Position numbers and translations under genes: made by a program. A DNA stretch of 64,000 nucleotides. Source: Blautia sp. An81. Lineage in GTDB: Bacteria; Bacillota; Clostridia; Lachnospirales; Lachnospiraceae. The DNA lies in NCBI RefSeq assembly GCF_002161285.1, contig NZ_NFHH01000020.1, positions 1 to 64,000 of the forward strand, written 5' to 3'. The notes beneath the pieces are model-generated. The model saw only the letters and a list, made by a program, of their open reading frames with translations, was not told where the DNA came from and searched no databases. Positions 8,511 to 17,624 of this stretch are shown here, piece by piece (within the stretch, counting starts at the first letter, position 1; every line of letters starts with the position of its first letter).

Positions 8511-9164
8511 GATGTAAAAACCATAGCCCAGTATTTTGAGGAAAACGGATACGAAACCGCATATGTAGGGAAATGGCATCTTGCCAGTGAAAGAATCGAT
8601 TTTGAAACGGCTCCCCTTGCTGACTATGAAACAAAAGCGATACCTTTGGAGCACAGAGGCGGAGATGACTATAAACGGTCCTGCCATTCCGCATGTCTGA
8701 AGGTTCCCCTTGTAATAGCAGGTCCCGGATGCTCCGGAGGCCGGAGAGTCAAAGACCTTGTAAGCACTGCCAGCCTTCCAAAAACTATGCTGGCTATGGC
8801 TGGAATTTATGTGGGAGATCAAATGATCGGTGAGGATTTGAAAGATGTGGCCGATGGAAATACCCAGGGAAGAGTCAACAGAGTCTTTGCCCAGATCAGT
8901 GAAAGCCGGGTTGGCCGATGTATCCACACGCCAAAATATCTTTACAGTGTCTATGCGCCGGATAAAGATGGATGGAAAGATAAGGACAGCGATTACTACG
9001 AAGAGGATTTTTTGTATGATTTAGAGAAAGATCCTTATGAACTCCATAATCTGATCTATGATAAAGAATATGAAGATGTCCGGAAGCAGCTGGCAGAAGA
9101 ACTGAAAGAAGAAATGGCAAAGGCGGGGGAAAAGGTGCCTGTTATCTGTTCTTCATCTGACTGA
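8511..9164 (+). pseudogene. Sulfatase remnant with internal deletion
   Basis: The open frame of 217 codons begins with IAQYFEENGYETAYVGKWHL, the sulfatase signature GYxTAxxGKWHL. It soon jumps to HRGGDDYKRSCHSACLKVPL, which belongs to the C-terminal half, and ends with the normal FLYDLEKDPYELHNLIYD tail. The N-terminal catalytic Cys/Ser motif (CxPxR) and the central third are absent, so it is inactive. It follows the permease remnant by 20 bases, indicating that the original locus took up and desulfated a sulfated glycan. Confidence 0.75.
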
Positions 9165-9185
9165 ACTTAGGGAATTTATTCCTCC

Positions 9186-9234
9186 AAAAAGGCCTTTAAG
9201 ATGCTCCATTTTTCTTAAAGGCCTTTTTTCTGAT
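9186..9234 (-). terminator. Terminator hairpin between sulfatase remnant and nuclease gene
   Basis: AAAAAGGCCTTTAAG is mirrored by CTTAAAGGCCTTTTTT, giving a strong bidirectional intrinsic terminator. It can end the sulfatase frame on the plus strand and the intact nuclease gene on the minus strand. Confidence 0.75.
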
Positions 9235-9284
9235 ATTTGTACATCTATATGAGCAGGTTCATGGCCGCAGATTCCCATACTTTC

Positions 9285-10985
9285 TCAGGTCTGGTTCCAG
9301 CACCTCCCTGCCTTCACCATGCATTCCTTCTTATAAAAAGCTACCCCGTATTTCAGGATATCTGTATATCCTTCCCGGCGAAGCCCTTCCTCGTATTTCT
9401 TCTCTTCGATCTGGCGAAGGGCTTCTTCGCATTTTTTCTCCAGTTCCTGATAGGTCTTCGCCACCTTGAGCTCCAGGATCACCGCTTTTCCCCGGACGCT
9501 GGGATACCGCACCAGGATGTCTGGTCTCCCTTTTCCCGATTCCCGATTGGACTCTACTATATAATTCCCCATAGGCCGCAGCAGTCCGGCCAAAAATCCA
9601 TGGTAATAGCTCTCCTGATAATCATAAAAGCTGATGGTCTCCATGAGATTTTCCGACAGGATCTCCCCCATCTTCTCGGCGTCCCCATTTAGCAGGCTTT
9701 CATACAGGGGCATCAGTTCTTTCTTTTCCGTTTTCCTGTCAATCTTCTCTTCGAACCAACGCAGAACTGCGTTCTTGTACACATACCGCACCTCGCTGTT
9801 GGGGATGGCCATTTCCATGTAGATGGTCTCTCCCTCCTGGCGCTGGCTGATCTTTTTCAGATAGCCGGTAAAGAACAGGAAATTCCACAGGTTATCCTGG
9901 GTAGAGTTCATATCTTCATAGGTGATGTCCTCGTGGATAGGCTTCTCGATGGTTTTCCCTTCTATAAGTTCCTCGATCTCCTTCTTCACAGAGATATCCG
10001 CATGCTCGATGAGACTGCGCACAATGCTGTTGGAGCTGGTGTTGGACCAGTAGGGTTTGGCAAAGGCCTGTTTATTCTTATAGCAGGAATATACATAGTT
10101 GATCACACTCCAGGGATTATAGACTTCTGTTTCCCCGAAGCAGTAACCATCGTACCACTTCTGTACGGTCCCAAGATTTTCTTCCAGCCCGTAGTCCTTC
10201 AGCATCTTCTCCACTTCTTCCTGGGTGAAGCCGAAATGTTCCGCAAAGGTATCATTGGTAATCGACTCTGCCTTCAGGTTATTCAGTCCCGTAAAGATGG
10301 ATTCCTTGCTGATCCGCAGGCAGCCGGTGATCACGGCAAACTCCAGGCAGTCGTTGGTCTTCAGAGCAGACTCGAACAGGGAACGGACCAGGCTGACCAT
10401 CCGGTCATAGAAGCCGCCAAAGTAAGCATTTTCCAAGGGGACGTCGTACTCGTCGATAAGGATAACAGACTTTTTACCATAGACCTGGAAAAGGCATTCT
10501 GACAAAAAGCGCAAGGCCCCCAGATATTCCTCCGGCTGAGCTTTCCACGCTGCAAAGCGCCGGAATTTTTCCCGCTCCTCTTCCTGATCCAGAGAGTCCA
10601 GGATTTTGTCATGCCTCCGGTATTCTCTGGCGATCTCTTCTTTCAGGCAGTAAAAAGCCTCCTCATAGGTAGCCTGTTTCATGGATTTCAGCGTAACAGA
10701 AATCACCGGATAATTGCCCATATATTTCCGGTATTCTTCCCCATCCTCCAGGATTTTTGTACCAGAAAAAATCTTTTCTGTCTCTGGATATTCACAGTCC
10801 AGGAAATACCGGAGCATACTCATGTTCAGAGTCTTTCCGAAACGCCTGGGACGGGCAAAAAGATTCACCTTTCCTTTCATATCCAACAGTTCTCTGATGA
10901 AAGGTGTTTTATCCACGTAGTAATAACCATGTGTCACTAAATCTTCAAAATTTTCAACGCCGATGGGCAGCGGTGTCCATGCCAT
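9285..10985 (-). CDS. AAA-ATPase-like / PD-(D/E)XK nuclease superfamily protein, intact copy
   Basis: 566-residue protein of the AAA-ATPase-like (PF09820-type) plus PD-(D/E)XK (PF08011-type) family. It begins MAWTPLPIGVENFED, then YYYVDKTPFIRELLD. A P-loop-like ARPRRFGKTLNMSMLRYFLD follows near residues 45-62, and a Walker-B-like ILIDEYDVPLENA near 175-187. The C-terminal nuclease motif is GRPDILVRYPSV...AVILELKVAK near 500-525. It is a cytosolic stand-alone gene; role unknown, with nuclease/defence or mobile-element association suspected. It is the intact sibling of broken copies at 2008-3651 and 3856-4343. The start has GGGAGG upstream, partly embraced by an inverted repeat (10998-11033). 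Confidence 0.88.
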   Translation of the reverse strand: MAWTPLPIGVENFEDLVTHGYYYVDKTPFIRELLDMKGKVNLFARPRRFGKTLNMSMLRYFLDCEYPETEKIFSGTKILEDGEEYRKYMGNYPVISVTLKSMKQATYEEAFYCLKEEIAREYRRHDKILDSLDQEEEREKFRRFAAWKAQPEEYLGALRFLSECLFQVYGKKSVILIDEYDVPLENAYFGGFYDRMVSLVRSLFESALKTNDCLEFAVITGCLRISKESIFTGLNNLKAESITNDTFAEHFGFTQEEVEKMLKDYGLEENLGTVQKWYDGYCFGETEVYNPWSVINYVYSCYKNKQAFAKPYWSNTSSNSIVRSLIEHADISVKKEIEELIEGKTIEKPIHEDITYEDMNSTQDNLWNFLFFTGYLKKISQRQEGETIYMEMAIPNSEVRYVYKNAVLRWFEEKIDRKTEKKELMPLYESLLNGDAEKMGEILSENLMETISFYDYQESYYHGFLAGLLRPMGNYIVESNRESGKGRPDILVRYPSVRGKAVILELKVAKTYQELEKKCEEALRQIEEKKYEEGLRREGYTDILKYGVAFYKKECMVKAGRCWNQT

Positions 10986-10997
10986 AGAAAAACCTCC

Positions 10998-11033
10998 CTT
11001 CCCAATGTAGTTTCATTTTACTACATTCGGAAG
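10998..11033 (-). promoter_or_regulatory. Inverted repeat covering the ribosome-binding region of the nuclease gene
   Basis: CTTCC-AATGTAG (10998-11010) is mirrored by CTACATT-GGAAG (11021-11033) with one mismatch and a ten-base loop. On the minus-strand transcript the 3' arm runs into the GGGAGG ribosome-binding site 10-15 bases before the ATG. It could mask the site or be an operator. The two broken copies lack an equivalent. Confidence 0.5.
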
Positions 11034-11185
11034 AGAGGCACAAGGTTCATCCAGATTCCTGTTTTACCTCAAAAGCCCCATTTGAAATTCTTTACTGCCA
11101 TGTTATTATAAGATTGGTATGTTGACATTTTATAAATTCAGTTAGATCATTATTGGGAATTTTATAGCAGAAAGGAATGAGCGCC

Positions 11186-12901
11186 GTGCTGAACAAGATA
11201 AAAAATAAACTGAATATTATGAGTATGCGATGGAGGATCCTTCTCCTGGGAACACTCATTGTAGTGGGCATGATCATTTCCCAGATCTTCTATTTCTTTT
11301 TCGTTACCGTACGCTATTTTGAACAGGAGATCGATCAGGAAAATAAAAGTATCGCTGAAAATATCCAATATGAAATCGACACCTATATCTCTCAGATCAT
11401 AGGGGAACTGACAAATATATACGACAGAGCAGATCTTCTGGAGCGGATAAAAAACGATGAGCTGGACTATAAAGACAGAAATGCAGCTCACGAGATCATC
11501 CTGAGTACCTCTCTCACTTCCGACAATGCAGCCATTTATATTTATAATAACAAGGATCAGCTGGTTAGCGGATATCGAAAAAACTCTTCCTATAAGTATC
11601 CTTTTTCTTCGGATATCTATGATGAGTCAGGAAGTCAGACTACAAAGCAGATAATCCAGGAAAGCTCCGGCAGTGTCCTTCTTTTGAGCTATAATGACGA
11701 CAAAAAGGAAAACTATATCCGCATTGTTTTAAAGCTTTATCAGGACGGTGGAAAAGAACGTATCGGATATATTGTATGTGACATGAATAAATCTGATTTC
11801 ACCAAAATTGCAGAGAGATATGAGTTTAAAGACCAACAGAGCATGTGGATAGAATCTTCAGATGGAATATTCACCTACCTGATCCAAAATGGCGAAAATA
11901 TGTCTGTGGAGAAAGAGACTTCGGGAAAAGATTATTATACGGAATCCTCCGGTTCTGAATATGGATACAAAATTGCTTTTGTATATCCCGCTTTTTATAT
12001 GGAGCCTCAGTTTCAAACACTCCTTGTCAATCTTATTTTTATGAGTATCTTTATTATCGTTCTTTGGGGCAGCATTATTATCATCAGCTCAAAGAAAATG
12101 ACCAATCAGCTCAGCGGCATGATATCCTCCTTAAAGGAAATTGAAAAAGGAAATATGAATGTCCGGATTAAAAATATCTGGGATAACGAATTCGGCAGAA
12201 TAGGAAAACATATCAACCGCATGATGGATCAGATCCAGAAGCATATATATGAAGAATATCAGTTAAAAATGAGTCTCAACGAAGCAAAATACTATGCCCT
12301 TCAGGCTCAGATCAATCCTCATTTTCTTTTTAACACCTTGGGGACAATGGCAGGAATCGCAGAGGTACAGGACTGTGGTCTTGTAAAAAATATGTGCGAA
12401 GCTTTATCCGATATTTTCCGATATAATATTATGGGAAATATTGATAAACAGTTTGTTCGTCTTGAGGAAGAGATCAGTCATATTAAAAATTATATGTATA
12501 TCGTAAATATACGCAGAGGTGGGGATATACAGCTAGATATTCATGTAGAAGAGAAATATCTAGACCAACAGATTCCCAAGCTTTCTCTTCAGCCTCTCGT
12601 AGAAAATTCTGTGGAACATGGGATGAAAAACAAACGTGGGGAAAAGTTTATCTCTATCTCAGCATGGCAGGAAGAAAACTGTTTTTATCTTGAAACGGCT
12701 GATAACGGCACCGGCTTTGAAGAAGGAGCTGTACTTGAATATAAGAAAGAAGAGAAACATTTGTCTATTGGTTTAAAAAATATCGAAGACAGGATCCGCT
12801 ATCTCTACGGACAAGAATACGGGCTGGAAATAAGCAGAACAGATATGACCCGAGTGCTGCTAAAGCTTCCTGTTTCCGTTGAAGAAAGGAAAAACATATG
12901 A
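11186..12901 (+). CDS. YesM-like sensor histidine kinase
   Basis: About 571-residue membrane kinase of the His_kinase/HATPase (YesM, LytS-like) class, paired with the YesN regulator it overlaps by 4 bases. Two membrane segments (ILLLGTLIVVGMIIS near the start and LLVNLIFMSIFIIVLWGSII near 290-310) flank an extracytoplasmic sensor. A HAMP-like linker follows. The phospho-acceptor box is AQINPHFLFNTLG, and the ATPase domain has LQPLVENSVEHG and TADNGTGF. The ATG at 11177 directly abuts AAAGGA, whereas GTG at 11186 lies 9 bases from it, so GTG is preferred. It very likely senses the sugar imported by the downstream transporter and phosphorylates YesN. Confidence 0.9.
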   Translation: MLNKIKNKLNIMSMRWRILLLGTLIVVGMIISQIFYFFFVTVRYFEQEIDQENKSIAENIQYEIDTYISQIIGELTNIYDRADLLERIKNDELDYKDRNAAHEIILSTSLTSDNAAIYIYNNKDQLVSGYRKNSSYKYPFSSDIYDESGSQTTKQIIQESSGSVLLLSYNDDKKENYIRIVLKLYQDGGKERIGYIVCDMNKSDFTKIAERYEFKDQQSMWIESSDGIFTYLIQNGENMSVEKETSGKDYYTESSGSEYGYKIAFVYPAFYMEPQFQTLLVNLIFMSIFIIVLWGSIIIISSKKMTNQLSGMISSLKEIEKGNMNVRIKNIWDNEFGRIGKHINRMMDQIQKHIYEEYQLKMSLNEAKYYALQAQINPHFLFNTLGTMAGIAEVQDCGLVKNMCEALSDIFRYNIMGNIDKQFVRLEEEISHIKNYMYIVNIRRGGDIQLDIHVEEKYLDQQIPKLSLQPLVENSVEHGMKNKRGEKFISISAWQEENCFYLETADNGTGFEEGAVLEYKKEEKHLSIGLKNIEDRIRYLYGQEYGLEISRTDMTRVLLKLPVSVEERKNI

Positions 12902-14475
12902 AAGTTTTAATCGCTGAAGATGAATATTGGGTGAGAAAAAGCATTGTTTCTATGCTGAAGAAAGAAGAGCTCTCAGATATAGATATACAGGAAGCGGAAA
13001 ACGGCGAAGAAGCCATCGTCCTTTTGGAATCAAATCCGGCGGATATAATACTCACAGATATAGAAATGCCCTTTGTGGATGGCATCCGGCTAATCCAATG
13101 GGTTAAAGAAAACTGTCCCTACAGTGTTGCAGGAGTGATCAGCGGATACAGTGACTTTCCTCTGGTAAAAGAAGCCTTGTTAAACGGAGCTTTAGATTAC
13201 ATACTGAAACCAGTAAAAAGAGAAAGCCTGAAAGAGTGTGTTGATAAGATGGCTGCAGCGGTCAAGGAGAAACAGAGTAATGCCGCACGTATGGAACGCC
13301 AGCAAAAATCCGAGACCATGTATCAAAGCTATCTCCAGGATATAGAGTTTAGCCGCTATATAACAGCCCGTCAGCGGCATAACAGTGTATCTATGGAAAG
13401 CTATGGGGTCAAAACACCCTTCAGGATGATCCTCATCCGGTATAAATCTAAGTCTGAGACAGGCAAGAACGGCATGAACTCTATTCTGGAAGAAAAGGAA
13501 AGAGTGAAAGACAGTCTGAAGAATGTTTTTAATACGAAAGCTGTTTTTTGGAACACTTATAGAGGCCAGGAGTATCTGGTATTTACAGAAGATAATCTGC
13601 TTTACTGCAGAGAAAAGACTTCTCTTATTTTTGCAGCTCAGGAAGGCTTCCTATGTGCCAGTATCGGTGAAAAGCAGAAAAATCTTCAGGATATCCCCTC
13701 TGAGTATAGGAATCTGCTTTTAAAAATCGTGAAAAATATACGATATAAAAGCCAGAATGAAATCTTTGACTATACACAGCCTGATCCGAAGCAGTATATC
13801 CATCTGGTACAGACGGAGCAATATCTGACTCCGTTGAAAAAGGAGCTGGAAAGCAGAAATCTGGAGCAGGTCTACAAAATAGTGATGGACTACATAGGCC
13901 TTGGAAAAATATGTGAGGAAAACTGGTACCTGTTTGAGGTTAAGCAGATTATCCAGAGGCTCAAGTCCACTATGGTCAAAGTATTTCAAAGAGATATCTC
14001 TGATGAAGATATGACTGAAGGGGACAGCTTATTTGATTCTATGGAACAGGCTCTGGACAGGGAAAATACCAGAGAATTCCTGGAATTGGCCACACAGGTC
14101 CTGAAAACCTATATCCAAAGTGAACAGGAACCCGAAGACCAGGAGCCGGAGGATCTGATCCAGAAGGTAAAGCGTTATGTTGAAGAAAATTATACAGATA
14201 ATATCTCTCTGTCCAGTATTGCAGAAAAGTTTTTTGTAACTCCTTCATATCTTTCCAGGAGTTTCAAAAAGACAGAAGGAGTCAACCTTATTTCCTATAT
14301 TACTGAAAAGAAAATACAGAAAGCCAAAGAATATATAGAAAAGGGAGAATTGAAATTATCTGAAATAGCTTTCCTGGCAGGATATGACGATTATACTTAT
14401 TTTAATAAGGTGTTTAAGCGCTATACCGGATATAGTCCAAAAGATTACCAGGCACAGTGCAGGAAGACAGATTAA
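12898..14475 (+). CDS. YesN-like response regulator, AraC family
   Basis: 525-residue cytosolic regulator. It has an N-terminal receiver (KVLIAEDEYWVRKSI; phospho-acceptor Asp in DIILTDIEMPFVDG; Lys in YILKPVKRESL), a long variable middle, and two C-terminal AraC helix-turn-helix motifs (ISLSSIAEKFFVTPSYLSRS and LSEIAFLAGYDDYTYFNKVF). Its start overlaps the kinase stop as ATGA. It most likely activates the transporter operon starting at 14566, whose promoter has a good -10 but no recognisable -35. Confidence 0.92.
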   Translation: MKVLIAEDEYWVRKSIVSMLKKEELSDIDIQEAENGEEAIVLLESNPADIILTDIEMPFVDGIRLIQWVKENCPYSVAGVISGYSDFPLVKEALLNGALDYILKPVKRESLKECVDKMAAAVKEKQSNAARMERQQKSETMYQSYLQDIEFSRYITARQRHNSVSMESYGVKTPFRMILIRYKSKSETGKNGMNSILEEKERVKDSLKNVFNTKAVFWNTYRGQEYLVFTEDNLLYCREKTSLIFAAQEGFLCASIGEKQKNLQDIPSEYRNLLLKIVKNIRYKSQNEIFDYTQPDPKQYIHLVQTEQYLTPLKKELESRNLEQVYKIVMDYIGLGKICEENWYLFEVKQIIQRLKSTMVKVFQRDISDEDMTEGDSLFDSMEQALDRENTREFLELATQVLKTYIQSEQEPEDQEPEDLIQKVKRYVEENYTDNISLSSIAEKFFVTPSYLSRSFKKTEGVNLISYITEKKIQKAKEYIEKGELKLSEIAFLAGYDDYTYFNKVFKRYTGYSPKDYQAQCRKTD

Positions 14476-14512
14476 AGTCAAAAAATTACTAGGGATGAGG
14501 GCAAAATATTTC

Positions 14513-14541
14513 TAATACTTCGTCTTCCCAATGTTTATAAT
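14513..14541 (+). promoter_or_regulatory. Probable activator-dependent promoter of the sugar transporter operon
   Basis: TATAAT at 14536-14541, 25 bases before the lipoprotein start. The position 17 bases upstream reads TAATAC, a poor -35. Such promoters usually need an activator, here plausibly YesN encoded just upstream. Binding sites were not identified. Confidence 0.45.
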
Positions 14542-14565
14542 AAGCTCAAAAGGAGGTCGAATAAT

Positions 14566-15831
14566 ATGAAAGCAAAAAAATTATTGGCAGTTTGTCTGAC
14601 TGGTTCTATGATCGCAGCCTGCGCCGCAGGATGCGGCTCCTCTTCCGGGGGCGGGGGAGAAGGCAGCGGAAAAGAGAATATCACCATCCGCGTACTGGCT
14701 ACAGGTACTGATTATTCAGATATTATTGATGAAGCAGTCAGTGAAAATTTCCCGGAGATCACCCTGGAGTGGGAGACCATCAGCTGGAATGATCTTCAGG
14801 GAAAGATGCAGCAATATATGCAGTCCGGAATGCCAGACATCGTGATCGGCAAATCTCAGGATGCTAATAATTACGGAAGTTATGGCGTCTGGGAAGATCT
14901 GACTGACAAGCCATATATGGAAAAGGTAAATGAAGCAGCCCTTCCAGGTGTTACTGTTGATGACAAAGTCCTTGGAATGAGCTATACCGCTCTTTATGGA
15001 GGGATTTTCTACAACAAAGAAATCTTCGACGAGTATGATCTGGAGATTCCTCAGTCCTGGGACGATATTGAGGAGATCGTGAACATCCTGGAAAGCAACG
15101 GGGTCACCCCTTTTGCCACCCATTATATGGAAAATATACTTTATACTACAGCCATTGTGACCGGAAATAACCTGATGGCTGTAAGCGAAAACTGGGGACA
15201 GGAGTTTAAAGACGGAGAAAGAAGCGCCACCGATACAGAATTCAGAGAAGGTTATGAGCGTGTAAAATACATGATGGACCATTCCTGGGAGGATACTTAT
15301 TCTGTAGACCAGACTACCTGTGACGCCAGGTTCGTACAGGGCGAAGCGGCAATGCAGATGGACGGTTCCTGGTGCATCAACAATTATATTTCTCTGGATG
15401 AAGATTTTGAATTTGGCGTATTTGCAGTTCCGGATTCCCAGGGGCAGAACAAACTGATCTTTGAGCCGGATCTGACATTCTTTAAATCTGCGGACTCCGA
15501 ATACTCTGAAGAAATCGATGATATTTTTGAGCTACTTACAGATCCTGAGATAGCCGGACAGGTATGCGACGCTATTGCAGAAGGTTCTCTTATAGACGGA
15601 ACACAAGTTACTTTCAACAATCCCTGTCAGCCAGATATTGATGAATATGTAAATAACGGCCAAATCATTGACCAGAATATCATAACGAATCAGCTTCCGG
15701 CATCTGGTTTCTGGGATGAATGTTCCAGTGATCTTTCTGAGTGGCTTCACGGAAATATGACATTGGACGAAGCTTTAGATGCTGCTGACGGCAGAAGAGA
15801 TGTCTGTGGATTTAAAACTATAGAAGAGTAA
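14566..15831 (+). CDS. ABC transporter extracellular sugar-binding lipoprotein
   Basis: 421-residue solute-binding protein of the bacterial extracellular solute-binding protein family 1. It has a lipoprotein signal peptide (MKAKKLLAVCLTGSMIAAC); the acylated Cys is C19 (IAAC) or C23 (AAGC), followed by a Gly/Ser linker. The mature part has the hinge-type features of sugar-binding proteins (PQSWDDIEEIVNILE, FVQGEAAMQMDGSW). Anchored outside the membrane, it delivers a carbohydrate to the two permeases downstream. A good site AAAGGAGG precedes the ATG. The ATPase is not encoded here, so a shared MsmK-type ATPase is likely. Substrate unknown; the esterase at the operon end suggests an acetylated glycan. 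Confidence 0.93.
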   Translation: MKAKKLLAVCLTGSMIAACAAGCGSSSGGGGEGSGKENITIRVLATGTDYSDIIDEAVSENFPEITLEWETISWNDLQGKMQQYMQSGMPDIVIGKSQDANNYGSYGVWEDLTDKPYMEKVNEAALPGVTVDDKVLGMSYTALYGGIFYNKEIFDEYDLEIPQSWDDIEEIVNILESNGVTPFATHYMENILYTTAIVTGNNLMAVSENWGQEFKDGERSATDTEFREGYERVKYMMDHSWEDTYSVDQTTCDARFVQGEAAMQMDGSWCINNYISLDEDFEFGVFAVPDSQGQNKLIFEPDLTFFKSADSEYSEEIDDIFELLTDPEIAGQVCDAIAEGSLIDGTQVTFNNPCQPDIDEYVNNGQIIDQNIITNQLPASGFWDECSSDLSEWLHGNMTLDEALDAADGRRDVCGFKTIEE

Positions 15832-15838
15832 CAAGTTC

Positions 15839-15868
15839 GGCGGCTTCTAGATTATTTCAGAAGCCGCC
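15839..15868 (+). promoter_or_regulatory. Intercistronic hairpin between binding protein and permease genes
   Basis: Perfect 10-base stem GGCGGCTTCT / AGAAGCCGCC with a 10-base loop, 8 bases after the stop codon and without a T-run. Such hairpins protect the upstream message and keep binding-protein mRNA in excess over permease mRNA. Confidence 0.7.
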
Positions 15869-15878
15869 GCTCTTTCAA

Positions 15879-16778
15879 ATGGGGTATACATATATGAAAA
15901 ACAAAAGTTCTTTACACAAAAAAATGGAAATCCAGTACGGCACACTGCTTCTCCCTGCCTTTGTCTTATTTTCTATAGGCATTATCCTTCCTATTTTTAT
16001 GTGTCTTTATTATTCTTTCACTGAATGGGACGGTTTTAGTTCTCATATTAACTTTGTTGGAATACAGAATTATCTGAAAATCTTCCAAGATCCCAGTGTA
16101 GGAGAAGCTTGGAAATTTACTATTGTCTTCGCCATGATAAATGCATTTCTGGCAGATATCCTCACCCTGCTTCTAGCCGTTCTTTTCGACAAAGCAGTGA
16201 GACTCGCCAAAATATACAGGGCTATTGTATTTATTCCTTGTCTGTTCAGCTCTATTGTAACAGGTTTCGTCTGGAATAAAATTTATGCAGTAGTGCTTCC
16301 TGGAATCATGGAAAAGCTTCACCTGGACTGGAATGTGCAGCTTTTAGGCAGTGCAGACACAGTTGTGGCAGGACTTACCATAGCCAATGTGTGGCAATGG
16401 ACTGGCCTGTGGATGATGATTTATCTAGCAGCTTTACAATCTATATCCACCGACTATTACGAGGCAGCCCGCATTGACGGTGCAAATAGTATTCAGCAAT
16501 TTTTTAAAATCACTATTCCTCTTCTTATGCCGGCCATCACCACCTGTACCATAGGTCTGACTACCGGCGCATTGAAGACATATGATATCCTGGTAACCTC
16601 TACCGAGGGTGGGCCGGGAAGGGCTTCTACTTCCATCATCTATTATCTGTATACGGCAATATTTGAGCATAAGCAATATGGATATGGTTCTTCCATTGCA
16701 GTCACACTGATTATCCTGCTGCTTGTCATTGCACTAGTACAGCTGAAATTCTTTAAGAAGAAGGAGGTACAGCTATGA
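15879..16778 (+). CDS. Sugar ABC transporter permease (MalF/UgpA-like)
   Basis: 299-residue inner-membrane permease with six predicted helices (LLLPAFVLFSIGIILPIFMC first, LIILLLVIALVQLKFF last). The EAA loop that docks the ATPase is YYEAARIDGANSIQQFFKIT. Pairs with the permease that it overlaps by 4 bases. Start is uncertain: ATG at 15879 has no site, while the in-frame ATG at 15894 has GGGG about 9 bases upstream, so five residues may be extra. Confidence 0.92.
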   Translation: MGYTYMKNKSSLHKKMEIQYGTLLLPAFVLFSIGIILPIFMCLYYSFTEWDGFSSHINFVGIQNYLKIFQDPSVGEAWKFTIVFAMINAFLADILTLLLAVLFDKAVRLAKIYRAIVFIPCLFSSIVTGFVWNKIYAVVLPGIMEKLHLDWNVQLLGSADTVVAGLTIANVWQWTGLWMMIYLAALQSISTDYYEAARIDGANSIQQFFKITIPLLMPAITTCTIGLTTGALKTYDILVTSTEGGPGRASTSIIYYLYTAIFEHKQYGYGSSIAVTLIILLLVIALVQLKFFKKKEVQL

Positions 16779-17611
16779 CAAAGAAAAAATTTGGTATACA
16801 GGGGGTATTGCTCCAGACGCTGGCAACAATAATCGGAATACTGTTCCTGTTCCCTATCCTAATGATTGTAAACTTTGCATTTAAAACTAAAAAAGAATTG
16901 TATCTGGACAGTCCCCTTTCACTGCCCGGAGATCCCAGTTTTGACAACTTTATAAATGCCATTGATAAGCTTCATCTGGATATAGCGTTCTTGAATTCTT
17001 TATTCTATACAGCTGTCAGTGTATTGATCATGGCACTATTATGTACCATGACTGCCTGGGCCATTGCAAGAGGAAAAAACAGGTTCTTCCGGTTTGCTCT
17101 TGTATATTTTGTGATCGGTATTCTTGTCCCTTCTCAGGCTTTGATGCTTCCCATCTATCAGATCTGGAATGGTTTGGGAATGGTAAATTCCAGAATAGGA
17201 ATTATACTGCTTTATATTTCTACAGGAATGTCCTTTGGAATTTTTCTTCAAACGAATTTTATGTCAACTATTCCTGTAGAACTAGAAGAAGCCGCCCGTA
17301 TTGACGGATGCAACGTATACCGAACATTTTTCACAATTGTGCTGCCTCTTGGAAAAGCCTCTATGGCAACCATGATTATTGTTCAGTCTTTCACTATCTG
17401 GAATGACTTTCTTCTTACCAGCCTTATGGTAAGCAGAGAAAATTTAAGAACTGTTACACTGGCACTGAAACTTCTGTTTTCCGAACACGCAAAAGATTAT
17501 TCCACAGCTATGGCTGGCATTCTTTTATCTGCGATCCCGGTAATCATTGTATTTCTCTGCCTTCAGAAACAGTTCATTAAGGGAATGACTGTAGGCGCAG
17601 TTAAAGGATAG
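16775..17611 (+). CDS. Sugar ABC transporter permease (MalG/UgpE-like)
   Basis: 278-residue inner-membrane permease, second subunit of the transporter. The EAA loop is ELEEAARIDGCNVYRTFFTI, and the C-terminus QKQFIKGMTVGAVKG is typical of MalG-type proteins. AGGAGG precedes the start and the ATGA overlap couples translation to the upstream permease. Confidence 0.93.
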   Translation: MTKKKFGIQGVLLQTLATIIGILFLFPILMIVNFAFKTKKELYLDSPLSLPGDPSFDNFINAIDKLHLDIAFLNSLFYTAVSVLIMALLCTMTAWAIARGKNRFFRFALVYFVIGILVPSQALMLPIYQIWNGLGMVNSRIGIILLYISTGMSFGIFLQTNFMSTIPVELEEAARIDGCNVYRTFFTIVLPLGKASMATMIIVQSFTIWNDFLLTSLMVSRENLRTVTLALKLLFSEHAKDYSTAMAGILLSAIPVIIVFLCLQKQFIKGMTVGAVKG

Positions 17612-17624
17612 GAGGATATTATCT

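Noticed and set aside
9933-10502. 189-residue plus-strand frame
   Set aside because: Antisense to the intact AAA/PD-(D/E)XK gene and shows no coding features.
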